Positions 18,283-26,018 of a stretch of 64,000 nucleotides of DNA are shown here, one piece after another (positions within the stretch are counted from its first letter, which is position 1; each line of letters begins with the position of its first letter). The stretch is from assembly GCA_013376995.1 (NCBI GenBank), contig JACAAZ010000001.1:62001-126000 (forward strand), in the 5' to 3' direction. Source of the DNA: Bacteroidota bacterium (GTDB taxonomy: Bacteria > Bacteroidota > Bacteroidia > Bacteroidales > UBA4417). The notes below the pieces were generated by a model. It saw nothing but the letters and a program-made list of their open reading frames with translations, ran no database searches and was not told where the DNA came from. The translations under genes were made by a program, and so were the position numbers.

Positions 18283-18467
18283 CTTAAATCATTTTTTGGA
18301 ACGTAAGGATAACTTTCGCATTCAAAAAAGAAAGAATAACCGGCTTCCTTGTTCATATAAGTCCGGATTCAGGAATCCGAACTTGTTCAGTAATTTGTGG
18401 TTCAAAAATTAATCCTTAGTTTGTATGCTCAAATAAAGAGAACTAAAACTATTAAAACCACCTGATT

Positions 18468-21400
18468 ATGAATATGCTTATCCGGCGCTCACTCCTCCTC
18501 TTGTTGTTTATTCTTCCTTTGCTTTCCCAGTTGGAAGCCCAGAATTATGTTGAGATCGGTACAGGCACTGTTGCCAATACCATGCCCATCTACTCTTACT
18601 GGAATTATTCCTGGAGTTCCCTTATATATAACCATGCAGACCTGGGTGCTGCCAAGAGCATAACCAAGATAGCATTGAACTGCACGAATGGACCGAAGAC
18701 TGTTACAAACCAAAAGATCTACTATAAGCTCACATCCAACACTATATTTGCCAATGCCAACTATGAAGACCCGCTGAATAACGGCTATACCCTAATTTAT
18801 TCTGGAGACCTTAGTTTTGTAAATGGGTGGAACGAAATAACCCTGCTTACTCCAATACCATACGATGGCATACAGAATCTAGCAATGCATTGGGAAGATC
18901 GTTGGGGTAATTCCTATGGACCAGTCTTTAATGCAACTACATCCAGCATTAACAATAATAAAAACTGTGGGAATGATTCTTTTTTCCCGCTTCCAACCCA
19001 GACCGGCTACCTTAACCCATATCCCAGTGCACTGCCAAATATGCGTTTCTTTTACGCTGGCAGCGGGCCTGCTACACCTACTAATCCTATACCGGCTGAT
19101 AATGCAACTGTCGTTTCCGTTTCCACTTCACTTTCATGGGTGCTTGGCGCTAACACGACAAGTTATGATCTTTATTTCGGAACCAATCCCCAAAATCTTC
19201 CACTGGTTGTAAGCAATGCTCCCGCAAGTGCCGGGACCTATACCTATACACCGCCTACCATGCTTGCTGACTCCACCATGCATTACTGGAAAGTTGTTGC
19301 CAAGAATGGAGGCCAGCAGGAGGTATCTCCGGTATGGAAGTTCAAGACCGAAGTGGTTATAGACCAATTTCCATATCATGAAGGATTCGAAGATTCTCTG
19401 GTTTTTCATACCTATCCGGTGGTGAGTGCCTGGGTAATTGATCCTGACATTTCCTGGTACCAGTATGATACAATCCAGCATTCGGGCCTGTTATGTGCAA
19501 AGACATCATGGTATACCTATGGTAACCAGGCAAGTATGCGATCCCCCAAGGTGTTGCTGCCTCCCAACTACTCCATTTCCTATTTCTGGAGAAATACCAA
19601 TGCCAATAAGGTTGAAGGACATGATACTACTTATTTTGAAATAACTACGAATGGAGGGCTCAGTTGGCTTAAACTCGATACTCTTTCTCCTGCCACCGTA
19701 AATGCCGCCTATGTTCAAAGGACTATTAACCTTAATTCATATGCCGGAAACAACTTCTATTTCCGTTACAGGCATGTAACTGATTTAACAGGTTCAGCTT
19801 GTAATGTTTACCTGGATGATATTTCGATCTTCCAGTCGAGCAGTACACCATCCCTGGTTGTTACGCCTCCAAATCAAAACGTGACCTCTTCTTCAGGGAG
19901 TACGCAATTCTCGGTAGCTTCGAATTCAGCCTGGACCGTCAGTTCTGACCAATCATGGTGTACCGTGTCCCCATCCGGCAATGGGAATGGAATTATTACT
20001 GCCAACTATACGGGAAATACAAGCGGATCGCCGCGCGTTGCACATATTACAGTGACAGTTGCCGGGATAAGCCCGGTAGTGGTTACTGTTACACAGAGCG
20101 CCACAGGATCAGTTCTTACTGTAGATCCCATGAACCAGAATGTTAGTGCTCCTGCAGGCAGTACTTCGTTTTCAGTCACGACAACTGATGCATGGACAGC
20201 CGCCAGCAACCAGGCTTGGTGCGTAGTGACATTGTCGGGAACTGGAAATGGAACAATAACAGCCAATTATACGGAGAATACAACAGGTGCCCAGAGGGTT
20301 GCGAATATTACAGTCACAGTTACAGGCCTGACCCCAGTTATAGTCACTGTTACTCAAAGTGCTGCAGCTACCACATTATCGGTTTCCCCGCCTAACCAGA
20401 ATGTTGCTTCCGCAGCTGGTAATACTGCTTTTACGGTAACATCAAACGCAGCCTGGACAGCTGCAAGCAACCAGGCATGGTGCACGGTAAATCCTACAGG
20501 GAGCGGGAATGGTACAATCACAGCAACTTTTACGGAAAATACATCAGGTGCTCAGCGGATTGCCAATATTACAGTCACTGTATCCGGCTTATCACCTGTA
20601 GTTGTAACTGTAACGCAGAATGCCGCAAACGCAACTCTGTCAGTATCTCCGCTTAATCAGGATGTTACATCAGATGCAGGTAATACGTCATTCACCGTTA
20701 CCTCTAATTCAGCCTGGACGGCAGCCAGTAATCAAAGCTGGTGTACTGTTACTCCCTCAGGAACTGGGAATGGAGCCATCACTGCAACGTATACAGAAAA
20801 CACTGCATTGGTTTCAAGGGTGGCAACTATAACTGTAACTGTTGCGGGGTTATCTCCTGTGAATGTCACGGTTACCCAGGAAGCTTCACTGCCTTTCCTT
20901 GGTGTTACACCTTCTAACCAGGATGTAAGTTACCAGGGAGGAACCACCAACTTTACCGTGAACTCCAACATAGGATGGAGTGCTGTCAGTGATGCTGGTT
21001 GGTGCGCTGTAACAAGTTCAGGATCAGGAATAGGGACTCTCTTTGCAACTTATGCTGAAAACAATATTGCAGCAACACGAATTGCCCATATCACTGTAAC
21101 AGCAAGCGGATTATCACCTGTTATTGTAACTGTTACACAATCAGGGCCAGCTGCAGTACTGGGCGTAACACCGGTAGTTCAGAATGTTACCTACCTTACC
21201 GGATTAACAACTTTTGCAGTTACTACCAATGCTTCCTGGACTGCCGGGAGTGATGCTGCCTGGTGTGTACCTACAGCTTCAGGTACCGGATCTGGCGTTT
21301 TGATGGCTGTCTACGAGCAAAATACTTCACTGGTAACCCGAACTGCGCATATCTCTGTCAATGCTTCCAGTATATCCCCTGTTATAGTCCAGGTTATACA

Positions 21401-21674
21401 GCAACCTTCTACGGTTGGAATTCCAGATGAAAATAAGAACGAAGTCATAGTAAGTCCAAACCCTTCAAACGGAATGATTTCAATCGAAACAGGTGAAAAG
21501 ACATTCAGCAATGCTACTCTTGTTGTACTCAACATAGAAGGAAAGGTAGTTTACAGTCAGAGCTATTCATCGTCAAAAGAAAAGCTTGACTTAAGCAGGA
21601 TGGCAAAAGGTATCTATATACTAAGGATACTTTCGGACAACTCAGTTTTAACCACGAGATTTATTATTCAATAG
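18468..21674 (+). CDS. Type IX secretion cargo with six BACON repeats
   Basis: A 1068-residue secreted protein. It has a signal peptide (about 1-24), an unassigned N-terminal beta domain (to about 200), a fibronectin-III-like domain (about 203-295), a choice-of-anchor/MAM-like jelly roll (about 300-455), and six BACON domains of about 87 residues starting near 460, 548, 634, 721, 808 and 895. Each BACON copy has a W at the NSAWT position and WC near its middle, ending VTVTQ. The C-terminus (about 994-1068, SPNPSNGMISI to FIIQ) is a type A type IX sorting domain, so the protein is exported and probably surface-anchored. BACON domains are linked to carbohydrate or mucin binding. No catalytic domain was recognised. 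Confidence 0.9.
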   Translation: MNMLIRRSLLLLLFILPLLSQLEAQNYVEIGTGTVANTMPIYSYWNYSWSSLIYNHADLGAAKSITKIALNCTNGPKTVTNQKIYYKLTSNTIFANANYEDPLNNGYTLIYSGDLSFVNGWNEITLLTPIPYDGIQNLAMHWEDRWGNSYGPVFNATTSSINNNKNCGNDSFFPLPTQTGYLNPYPSALPNMRFFYAGSGPATPTNPIPADNATVVSVSTSLSWVLGANTTSYDLYFGTNPQNLPLVVSNAPASAGTYTYTPPTMLADSTMHYWKVVAKNGGQQEVSPVWKFKTEVVIDQFPYHEGFEDSLVFHTYPVVSAWVIDPDISWYQYDTIQHSGLLCAKTSWYTYGNQASMRSPKVLLPPNYSISYFWRNTNANKVEGHDTTYFEITTNGGLSWLKLDTLSPATVNAAYVQRTINLNSYAGNNFYFRYRHVTDLTGSACNVYLDDISIFQSSSTPSLVVTPPNQNVTSSSGSTQFSVASNSAWTVSSDQSWCTVSPSGNGNGIITANYTGNTSGSPRVAHITVTVAGISPVVVTVTQSATGSVLTVDPMNQNVSAPAGSTSFSVTTTDAWTAASNQAWCVVTLSGTGNGTITANYTENTTGAQRVANITVTVTGLTPVIVTVTQSAAATTLSVSPPNQNVASAAGNTAFTVTSNAAWTAASNQAWCTVNPTGSGNGTITATFTENTSGAQRIANITVTVSGLSPVVVTVTQNAANATLSVSPLNQDVTSDAGNTSFTVTSNSAWTAASNQSWCTVTPSGTGNGAITATYTENTALVSRVATITVTVAGLSPVNVTVTQEASLPFLGVTPSNQDVSYQGGTTNFTVNSNIGWSAVSDAGWCAVTSSGSGIGTLFATYAENNIAATRIAHITVTASGLSPVIVTVTQSGPAAVLGVTPVVQNVTYLTGLTTFAVTTNASWTAGSDAAWCVPTASGTGSGVLMAVYEQNTSLVTRTAHISVNASSISPVIVQVIQQPSTVGIPDENKNEVIVSPNPSNGMISIETGEKTFSNATLVVLNIEGKVVYSQSYSSSKEKLDLSRMAKGIYILRILSDNSVLTTRFIIQ
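19850..21412 (+). repeat. Six tandem coding repeats of about 260 bp (BACON units)
   Basis: Six in-frame units within the cargo gene begin near 19850, 20112, 20369, 20631, 20891 and 21153. Units 2 to 4 are the most alike (shared words such as AACCAG at the NQ positions and GGAAATGGAACAAT-type segments), while 5 and 6 are more diverged. This implies duplication of internal units. Confidence 0.8.
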
Positions 21675-21706
21675 GTTTTTTACTTTTCCTGATTTCAATG
21701 ACGCTG

Positions 21707-21735
21707 ATCCCCCCGTTTTCGGGGGGATTTCTTTT
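21707..21735 (+). terminator. Rho-independent terminator after the BACON cargo gene
   Basis: ATCCCCCCG (21707-21715) pairs perfectly with CGGGGGGAT (21720-21728) around a TTTT loop and is followed by TTTCTTTT. It is a very strong GC stem in an AT-rich spacer, 32 bases after the stop codon. Confidence 0.92.
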
Positions 21736-21793
21736 AGAATAAATGTTGAGATCCGAATAGCACAAAGAACTATTCACTAAAAGATTTTAAGGG

Positions 21794-21801
21794 TATCTTT
21801 G
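21794..21801 (+). promoter_or_regulatory. Candidate -7 box for the esterase gene
   Basis: TATCTTTG matches TAnnTTTG 55 bases before the ATG at 21857 and lies just after the preceding terminator, as expected for an independent transcription unit. Confidence 0.5.
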
Positions 21802-21856
21802 TATTTGGAGTTGGATTCATAGCCTGGCATCTCTTTCTATCCGGCAAATAACCTAC

Positions 21857-22999
21857 ATGAAAATAAAGATACTATTCCTGATAGTAAGCATATACTGTTT
21901 CCTGGTTGCCAAATCATCTGCGCAGACTAGCGGTAGCTTTATTTTTGATGGCGTAAACCGGACGTATACGTATTATGTTCCGGCATCCTGGTCGCAAGGC
22001 AAACATTACCCGCTACTGCTTGCACTTCACGGATTTACACAGACCGGGAATCAGATGATGACTTTCACGGGTTTCAATTCATATGCCGATGAATATAACT
22101 TCATTGTTGTTTATCCTGATGCCCTTATGACAAGCTGGAATGTCGGTTATTCCGGGGGATCAACCGCTGATGATGTTGGTTTCCTTTCTGCCCTTATCGA
22201 TACAATGTATGATGGCTATTCAATTGATCTGAACAGGGTTTATTCAACCGGATTTTCAAATGGAGGATTCATGTCGTACAGGCTTGCCTGCGAGTTGGGT
22301 AACCGGATTGCAGCCATTGCATCAGTTTCAGGTACAATGGTAGATGCAGCCCTTACTGGGTGTCAGCCTCAACGGCTTATGCCGGTCATGCATATACACG
22401 GGACAAGCGATTTGGTGGTATTTTATAATGGAGGCCTTGGAAATGCATCCGTTGATGAGGTGTTAAGCTTCTGGAGAAGCAATGACTCCTGTGCCTCAAT
22501 ACCTGGCATACAGAACTTGCCTGATATTGTCCAGGAAGGGTCAACAGTGCAGAAAATTACCTGGTCACCTTGCAATGATTCAACAGAAGTGGTCCATTTC
22601 AAAATCATTAACGGAGGACATACATGGCCGGGTTCTGTAGGAACTACCGGTACAGGAAATACCAACCGTGATATAAATGCGAGTTTAGAGATATGGAATT
22701 TTGTAAGCCGCTTTTCATTACCCGTGAATACTACATCCATAGAAGACCAGCCTCAGTCATTATTCTACCTGTACCCGAATCCGTCTGTCGGAAACTCCGT
22801 AAGACTTGAAATGCGCCCCCTTGATTCCGAATGTCTTTTAATACTGTATTCTGCTGAAGGGATTATTATTTCAACACAAAGAATTCCTGAAAGGACATCC
22901 TCTGTGGCAATAGCTACGAACAGCATTGCCAAAGGGTTCTATATAGTCAGGGTCAGCGGGAAAGGTACTGATTACAATGAAAAACTAGTAATCCAATAA
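21857..22999 (+). CDS. Secreted PHB-depolymerase/feruloyl-esterase-like alpha/beta hydrolase with type IX sorting domain
   Basis: A 380-residue protein: signal peptide (about 1-22), an esterase domain of the LpqC/polyhydroxybutyrate depolymerase family (about 25-285), and a type IX sorting domain (about 300-380, LYPNPSVGN to KLVIQ). The nucleophile elbow is GFSNG in STGFSNGGFMSY near residue 134; the oxyanion region is LLLALHGFTQTG, the acid is probably in HIHGTSDLVV, and the histidine in NGGHTWPG. Such enzymes cleave polyester or feruloyl/acetyl side chains of plant polysaccharides; the actual substrate is not evident. It lies downstream of the BACON cargo gene. Confidence 0.9.
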   Translation: MKIKILFLIVSIYCFLVAKSSAQTSGSFIFDGVNRTYTYYVPASWSQGKHYPLLLALHGFTQTGNQMMTFTGFNSYADEYNFIVVYPDALMTSWNVGYSGGSTADDVGFLSALIDTMYDGYSIDLNRVYSTGFSNGGFMSYRLACELGNRIAAIASVSGTMVDAALTGCQPQRLMPVMHIHGTSDLVVFYNGGLGNASVDEVLSFWRSNDSCASIPGIQNLPDIVQEGSTVQKITWSPCNDSTEVVHFKIINGGHTWPGSVGTTGTGNTNRDINASLEIWNFVSRFSLPVNTTSIEDQPQSLFYLYPNPSVGNSVRLEMRPLDSECLLILYSAEGIIISTQRIPERTSSVAIATNSIAKGFYIVRVSGKGTDYNEKLVIQ

Positions 23000-23008
23000 T
23001 TACCTGAT

Positions 23009-24031
23009 TTATTTATCAAATCCTATCTCCAGCACTGTAAATGTGCCAGGCAGGATTGCAGGGCGTGGATGTGGATTTTCATCAGTTTTAGCCGGTGTCT
23101 CGCCATATTCTGCAGTAGACAGGAAAAGGTGATGAGTGGACTTGTCAATAGTGATGGTCCTTGCTCCGGCTTGTGTTTGCAGATTTCCCATAACTTCAAA
23201 ATGGTCCTTATCAATTTCCCTAATAATGGATAATGTTCCTTCGCCGTTAGAACTGTAGGCCCTTTTTAATTCCGGATCGAATGTAACGCCATCAACTCTG
23301 TCACCAATAGTCAGCGATGTAATCACCTTGCCGTTGTCGGAATCAAGAATAACCATCATTTTGTCGCAAACGGAGAATAAACGGTGATTTTGAAGGTCTA
23401 TAGCCAGTCCTGATGGCTCTTCACCCGGGTTAATAGGCCAATAATGAATTACTTTATATGTGTTTGCAGCGATTACAGCTATTTCACTTTTATCTTCGAT
23501 ATTCAAAAAGATATTTCCATTGCCGTCGCTTACCCCGAATTCAGGTTTTCCATCTAGAGGGATAGTGGACACTACATTGTTTGTTGCTGCATCAATTACG
23601 GTGGCATTGGCGCTCCTGCCATTGAATACAAATACCTTGTCAGAATATGGGTCAAACAGCAAAGCATCCGGATTGGCCCCGCTAACTTTGACCTGCGCAA
23701 TTTTTTCAAAAGTTCCAAGGTTGAATACTGTAACGGTGCTATCCTTGCCATTGGTTATAAATCCCTTATGAAATTTCTCAGCAAATGCAATACCATGGAC
23801 ACCCTGAAGTCCTGTAATGGTCGCCAGCAATTGTCCTGAGACCGGCTCAAGAACTTGAACCTGGTTGCCGTGTGAAATAAAAAGCCTACCGGTCGATTCC
23901 TGAATTGCCAGGTAATCCCATCCAGCATTTCCAATGAGATGATGACGATGCAAAATCTTGTAATCTGAAAATGATTGGGCTGTCAGAACTGATGTTGTAA
24001 TCAGAAGCAAAAAGGTCAGAATGGTTTTCAT
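23009..24031 (-). CDS. Secreted YncE/YVTN-type beta-propeller protein
   Basis: A 340-residue protein with a signal peptide (about 1-20, ending TAQS). Repeats of the form 'VFNLGTFEKIAQVKV' and 'VIDAATNNVVSTIPL' mark a seven-bladed YVTN/YncE propeller. Such proteins sit in the periplasm or outside the cell; YncE binds DNA in E. coli, but most homologues have no proven role. It is convergent with the esterase gene, with only nine bases between stop codons, and seems monocistronic. Confidence 0.85.
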   Translation of the reverse strand: MKTILTFLLLITTSVLTAQSFSDYKILHRHHLIGNAGWDYLAIQESTGRLFISHGNQVQVLEPVSGQLLATITGLQGVHGIAFAEKFHKGFITNGKDSTVTVFNLGTFEKIAQVKVSGANPDALLFDPYSDKVFVFNGRSANATVIDAATNNVVSTIPLDGKPEFGVSDGNGNIFLNIEDKSEIAVIAANTYKVIHYWPINPGEEPSGLAIDLQNHRLFSVCDKMMVILDSDNGKVITSLTIGDRVDGVTFDPELKRAYSSNGEGTLSIIREIDKDHFEVMGNLQTQAGARTITIDKSTHHLFLSTAEYGETPAKTDENPHPRPAILPGTFTVLEIGFDK

Positions 24032-24380
24032 GGGAAAAGTTTAGGGGGCAGAACCGTTAAATAATTATTGAATTGACTTCAAAAACAGGAATCCGGGAAT
24101 TTGATCAGAAAATGGCGAACAATAATAAAAATATTCACCACTACTCATATTGCAAAGCAATAAAGCAAGGTGCTAAGGTAGTTAACATTATTTGTAAAAA
24201 AGGGAAAGCGTTCGGTATTTTGTACTGAAATCACTCCTTAATAAGGAGATAATAGATCAAAAATAGCTCAAAAATGCATTTCATAGCGCTCCAGGATGAA
24301 ATCAACCATAGGTTGCGCTTCGGAAACTACAGTTCCCGTTGAACCTAAGTTCGGGACTCCTTAGATTAGAGGAGAGATTA
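24032..24380. other. Intergenic region with a possible structured element near 24310-24360
   Basis: No gene was recognised. At 24310-24360 two small hairpins stand close together: CAACC-ATA-GGTTG, and an imperfect one built from GAAC/GTTC inside CCC/GGG. Its higher GC content differs from the AT-rich surroundings. It might be a small RNA, a terminator region or a repeat remnant. Confidence 0.35.
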
Positions 24381-24596
24381 TTATTCCTGCGTTGCTGTTT
24401 GAGTAAATCCTTCTGTGCTGATATTTGATTTTCCTTCATAATAAACGTTCGGAAAATATTGCCGCGACCAACTTTTCAATTCTTCAATTTCTTCCGTATC
24501 ATTTCCCATCCACAGTATTAATTTTCTCAGTTCCTTGTTAAAAAGGTCTTTGTCACAACTCAGTCTGCTGAGTATCGATTTGGCCATTTCTTTCAT
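24381..24596 (-). CDS. Small protein of unknown function
   Basis: A 71-residue frame, MKEMAKSILSRLSCDKDLFNKELRKLILWMG and on, with a helical, charged N-terminal half and no signal peptide or membrane segment. A near-match to the promoter box (GAATTTTG on the minus strand at 24643-24650) lies about 47 bases upstream. No family was recognised. Natural-looking composition, the promoter-like box and its isolated position favour a real gene, but no homologue is known to me. Confidence 0.5.
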   Translation of the reverse strand: MKEMAKSILSRLSCDKDLFNKELRKLILWMGNDTEEIEELKSWSRQYFPNVYYEGKSNISTEGFTQTATQE

Positions 24597-24937
24597 GTTT
24601 GGGTCTTTTTGAATTTAACAATACTTTTAAGTGTTACAGGTGCAAAATTCACCGTTTAGCAGGAGTCGAGTATTAAAGAGAAATTACTTTTTATTAATTA
24701 ATTGCTTTTATATTAAAAGGTTACATCCAGGAGTTAAAATATCTTCAAAAAAGGTTATAAAGTCGAGTCCTGATTTGATGCGATTTTGGTGGATTGTATA
24801 TTGACATGGCTTGAAACCCCTGTCAATATTGGGATTCAGATTTAGAGACAGGAAGGTTTGCGTGAACAACCGTTATCCTTTTGCTGAAGAAATACAGCAG
24901 GATAATTACAGAAATACTAATAATTCAGGGCGGAATT
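24597..24937. other. Intergenic region with two hairpins downstream of the TPR gene
   Basis: No gene was recognised. Two stem-loops lie beyond the TPR stop codon: TTATCCT/AGGATAA with an inner GCTG/CAGC at 24873-24905, and a nine-base-pair perfect stem ATATTGACA/TGTCAATAT at 24798-24829. Neither is followed by a long T tract on the minus strand. They may end or stabilise the TPR transcript. Confidence 0.5.
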
Positions 24938-25639
24938 TTACGAATCTGACTTGCTGAAAACTCTCTCTTCAGCCATATGCTGGAGCTTCTCAGCCTTGAG
25001 CCAATCGAGCTCAGCTCCGGATTGGCTTCCTATCTTCAGCTTGGCATTACCACGACCAACATAGGCAACTGCATATCTCGGATCCAGCTTAATGGCCTGG
25101 TTGAAATCATGCAAAGCTCCCCGGTGATCTTCCAGTTGTAATTTCAGGTTTCCCCGGTTGCATAGTGTGACAGCATCATAAGGATCCATCTGGAGAGAAT
25201 TTGTGAAATCGATAAGTGCCCCCTTCAGATCATTCATTTCAAATTTGGTGTTACCCCTGTATGTAAAGGCTTGAGCCAGAGAGGGATTTAATTCAATTGA
25301 CTTATCCAGTTCCTTCAATGCTTCAGGATACTGTTTCAATTGAAATAATGCATTTCCTCGAAGCAGATATGCTTCGGCATAAGATGGCCTGTAAGAAATA
25401 CTTTTGCTTAAATCCTCTATTGCCCCCAGGTAATCCTTTTGGTCCAATTTAACCAGCCCCCTGTAATAATATGCAAGATAATTGCGAGGATCGTTTTGAA
25501 TCACAATTTGAATAGCAGCCAATGCTGATTCGAAATCACCAGTTTCAATTTTCTTTCGTCCCTTCCTGATAAGAAGATAAGCTTTGATTCCAGATAGAGT
25601 GAAAATATTTTGAAGCCTGGAAAAGGTTGGATTACTCAT
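24938..25639 (-). CDS. Tetratricopeptide-repeat protein
   Basis: A 233-residue cytoplasmic protein made of about five to six TPR units from residue 35 onward, for example AYYYRGLVKLDQKDYLGAIEDLSKSI, AYLLRGNALFQLKQYPEALKELDKSI and TLCNRGNLKLQLEDHRGALHDFNQAI. TPR arrays bind other proteins; partner and role are unknown. No signal peptide or membrane segment is present. It stands alone, with hairpins downstream. Confidence 0.88.
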   Translation of the reverse strand: MSNPTFSRLQNIFTLSGIKAYLLIRKGRKKIETGDFESALAAIQIVIQNDPRNYLAYYYRGLVKLDQKDYLGAIEDLSKSISYRPSYAEAYLLRGNALFQLKQYPEALKELDKSIELNPSLAQAFTYRGNTKFEMNDLKGALIDFTNSLQMDPYDAVTLCNRGNLKLQLEDHRGALHDFNQAIKLDPRYAVAYVGRGNAKLKIGSQSGAELDWLKAEKLQHMAEERVFSKSDS

Positions 25640-26018
25640 TCTGTATACGGGTTTTGAGAGTATATTGAGGGCGATACACTACTTCATCACGTAACCCCTA
25701 GAAACAAGTGCGTCAATTGCTGCTAAGTTATTAAAATTAATTTCAATCAATACCTTGAAAAGGATATTAATATTAATTTTTTGGTCAGCTTTTTTAATAA
25801 TTCGGTGATATATATGCAAAATAAGGATAATAAATGATAAAATGTTACGATTAAAACTGAGAGTAATTGCTAAAGCTTAAATGCCCGAAACTTTATAAAA
25901 TCTGCTGCTGATATTCATTTTACTTTCTATCTTTCAAATAATAGAGGCTGTTGCATAATATCTGATTTATGCAACAGCCTCATAAATATGAGTGTTTGAA
26001 TTGACTAGTTGTAATTTG
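25640..26018. other. AT-rich intergenic region holding one strong hairpin
   Basis: About 380 bases between the TPR gene and the end of the TonB receptor gene. Apart from the perfect inverted repeat at 25944-25981 it is AT-rich with no gene or promoter box recognised. Confidence 0.5.
25944..25981 (-). terminator. Perfect 15-bp inverted repeat, probable terminator of the TonB receptor gene
   Basis: GAGGCTGTTGCATAA (25944-25958) is the exact reverse complement of 25967-25981, with an eight-base loop. It lies 37 bases beyond the receptor stop codon on the transcribed strand. The following minus-strand sequence is only moderately T-rich, so it may be a terminator, a 3'-end stabiliser, or a mobile-element end. 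Confidence 0.6.

Noticed and set aside
18161-18412. 83-residue open frame upstream of the BACON cargo gene
   Set aside because: It overlaps the start of the AraC-type regulator on the opposite strand and its product has no family features.
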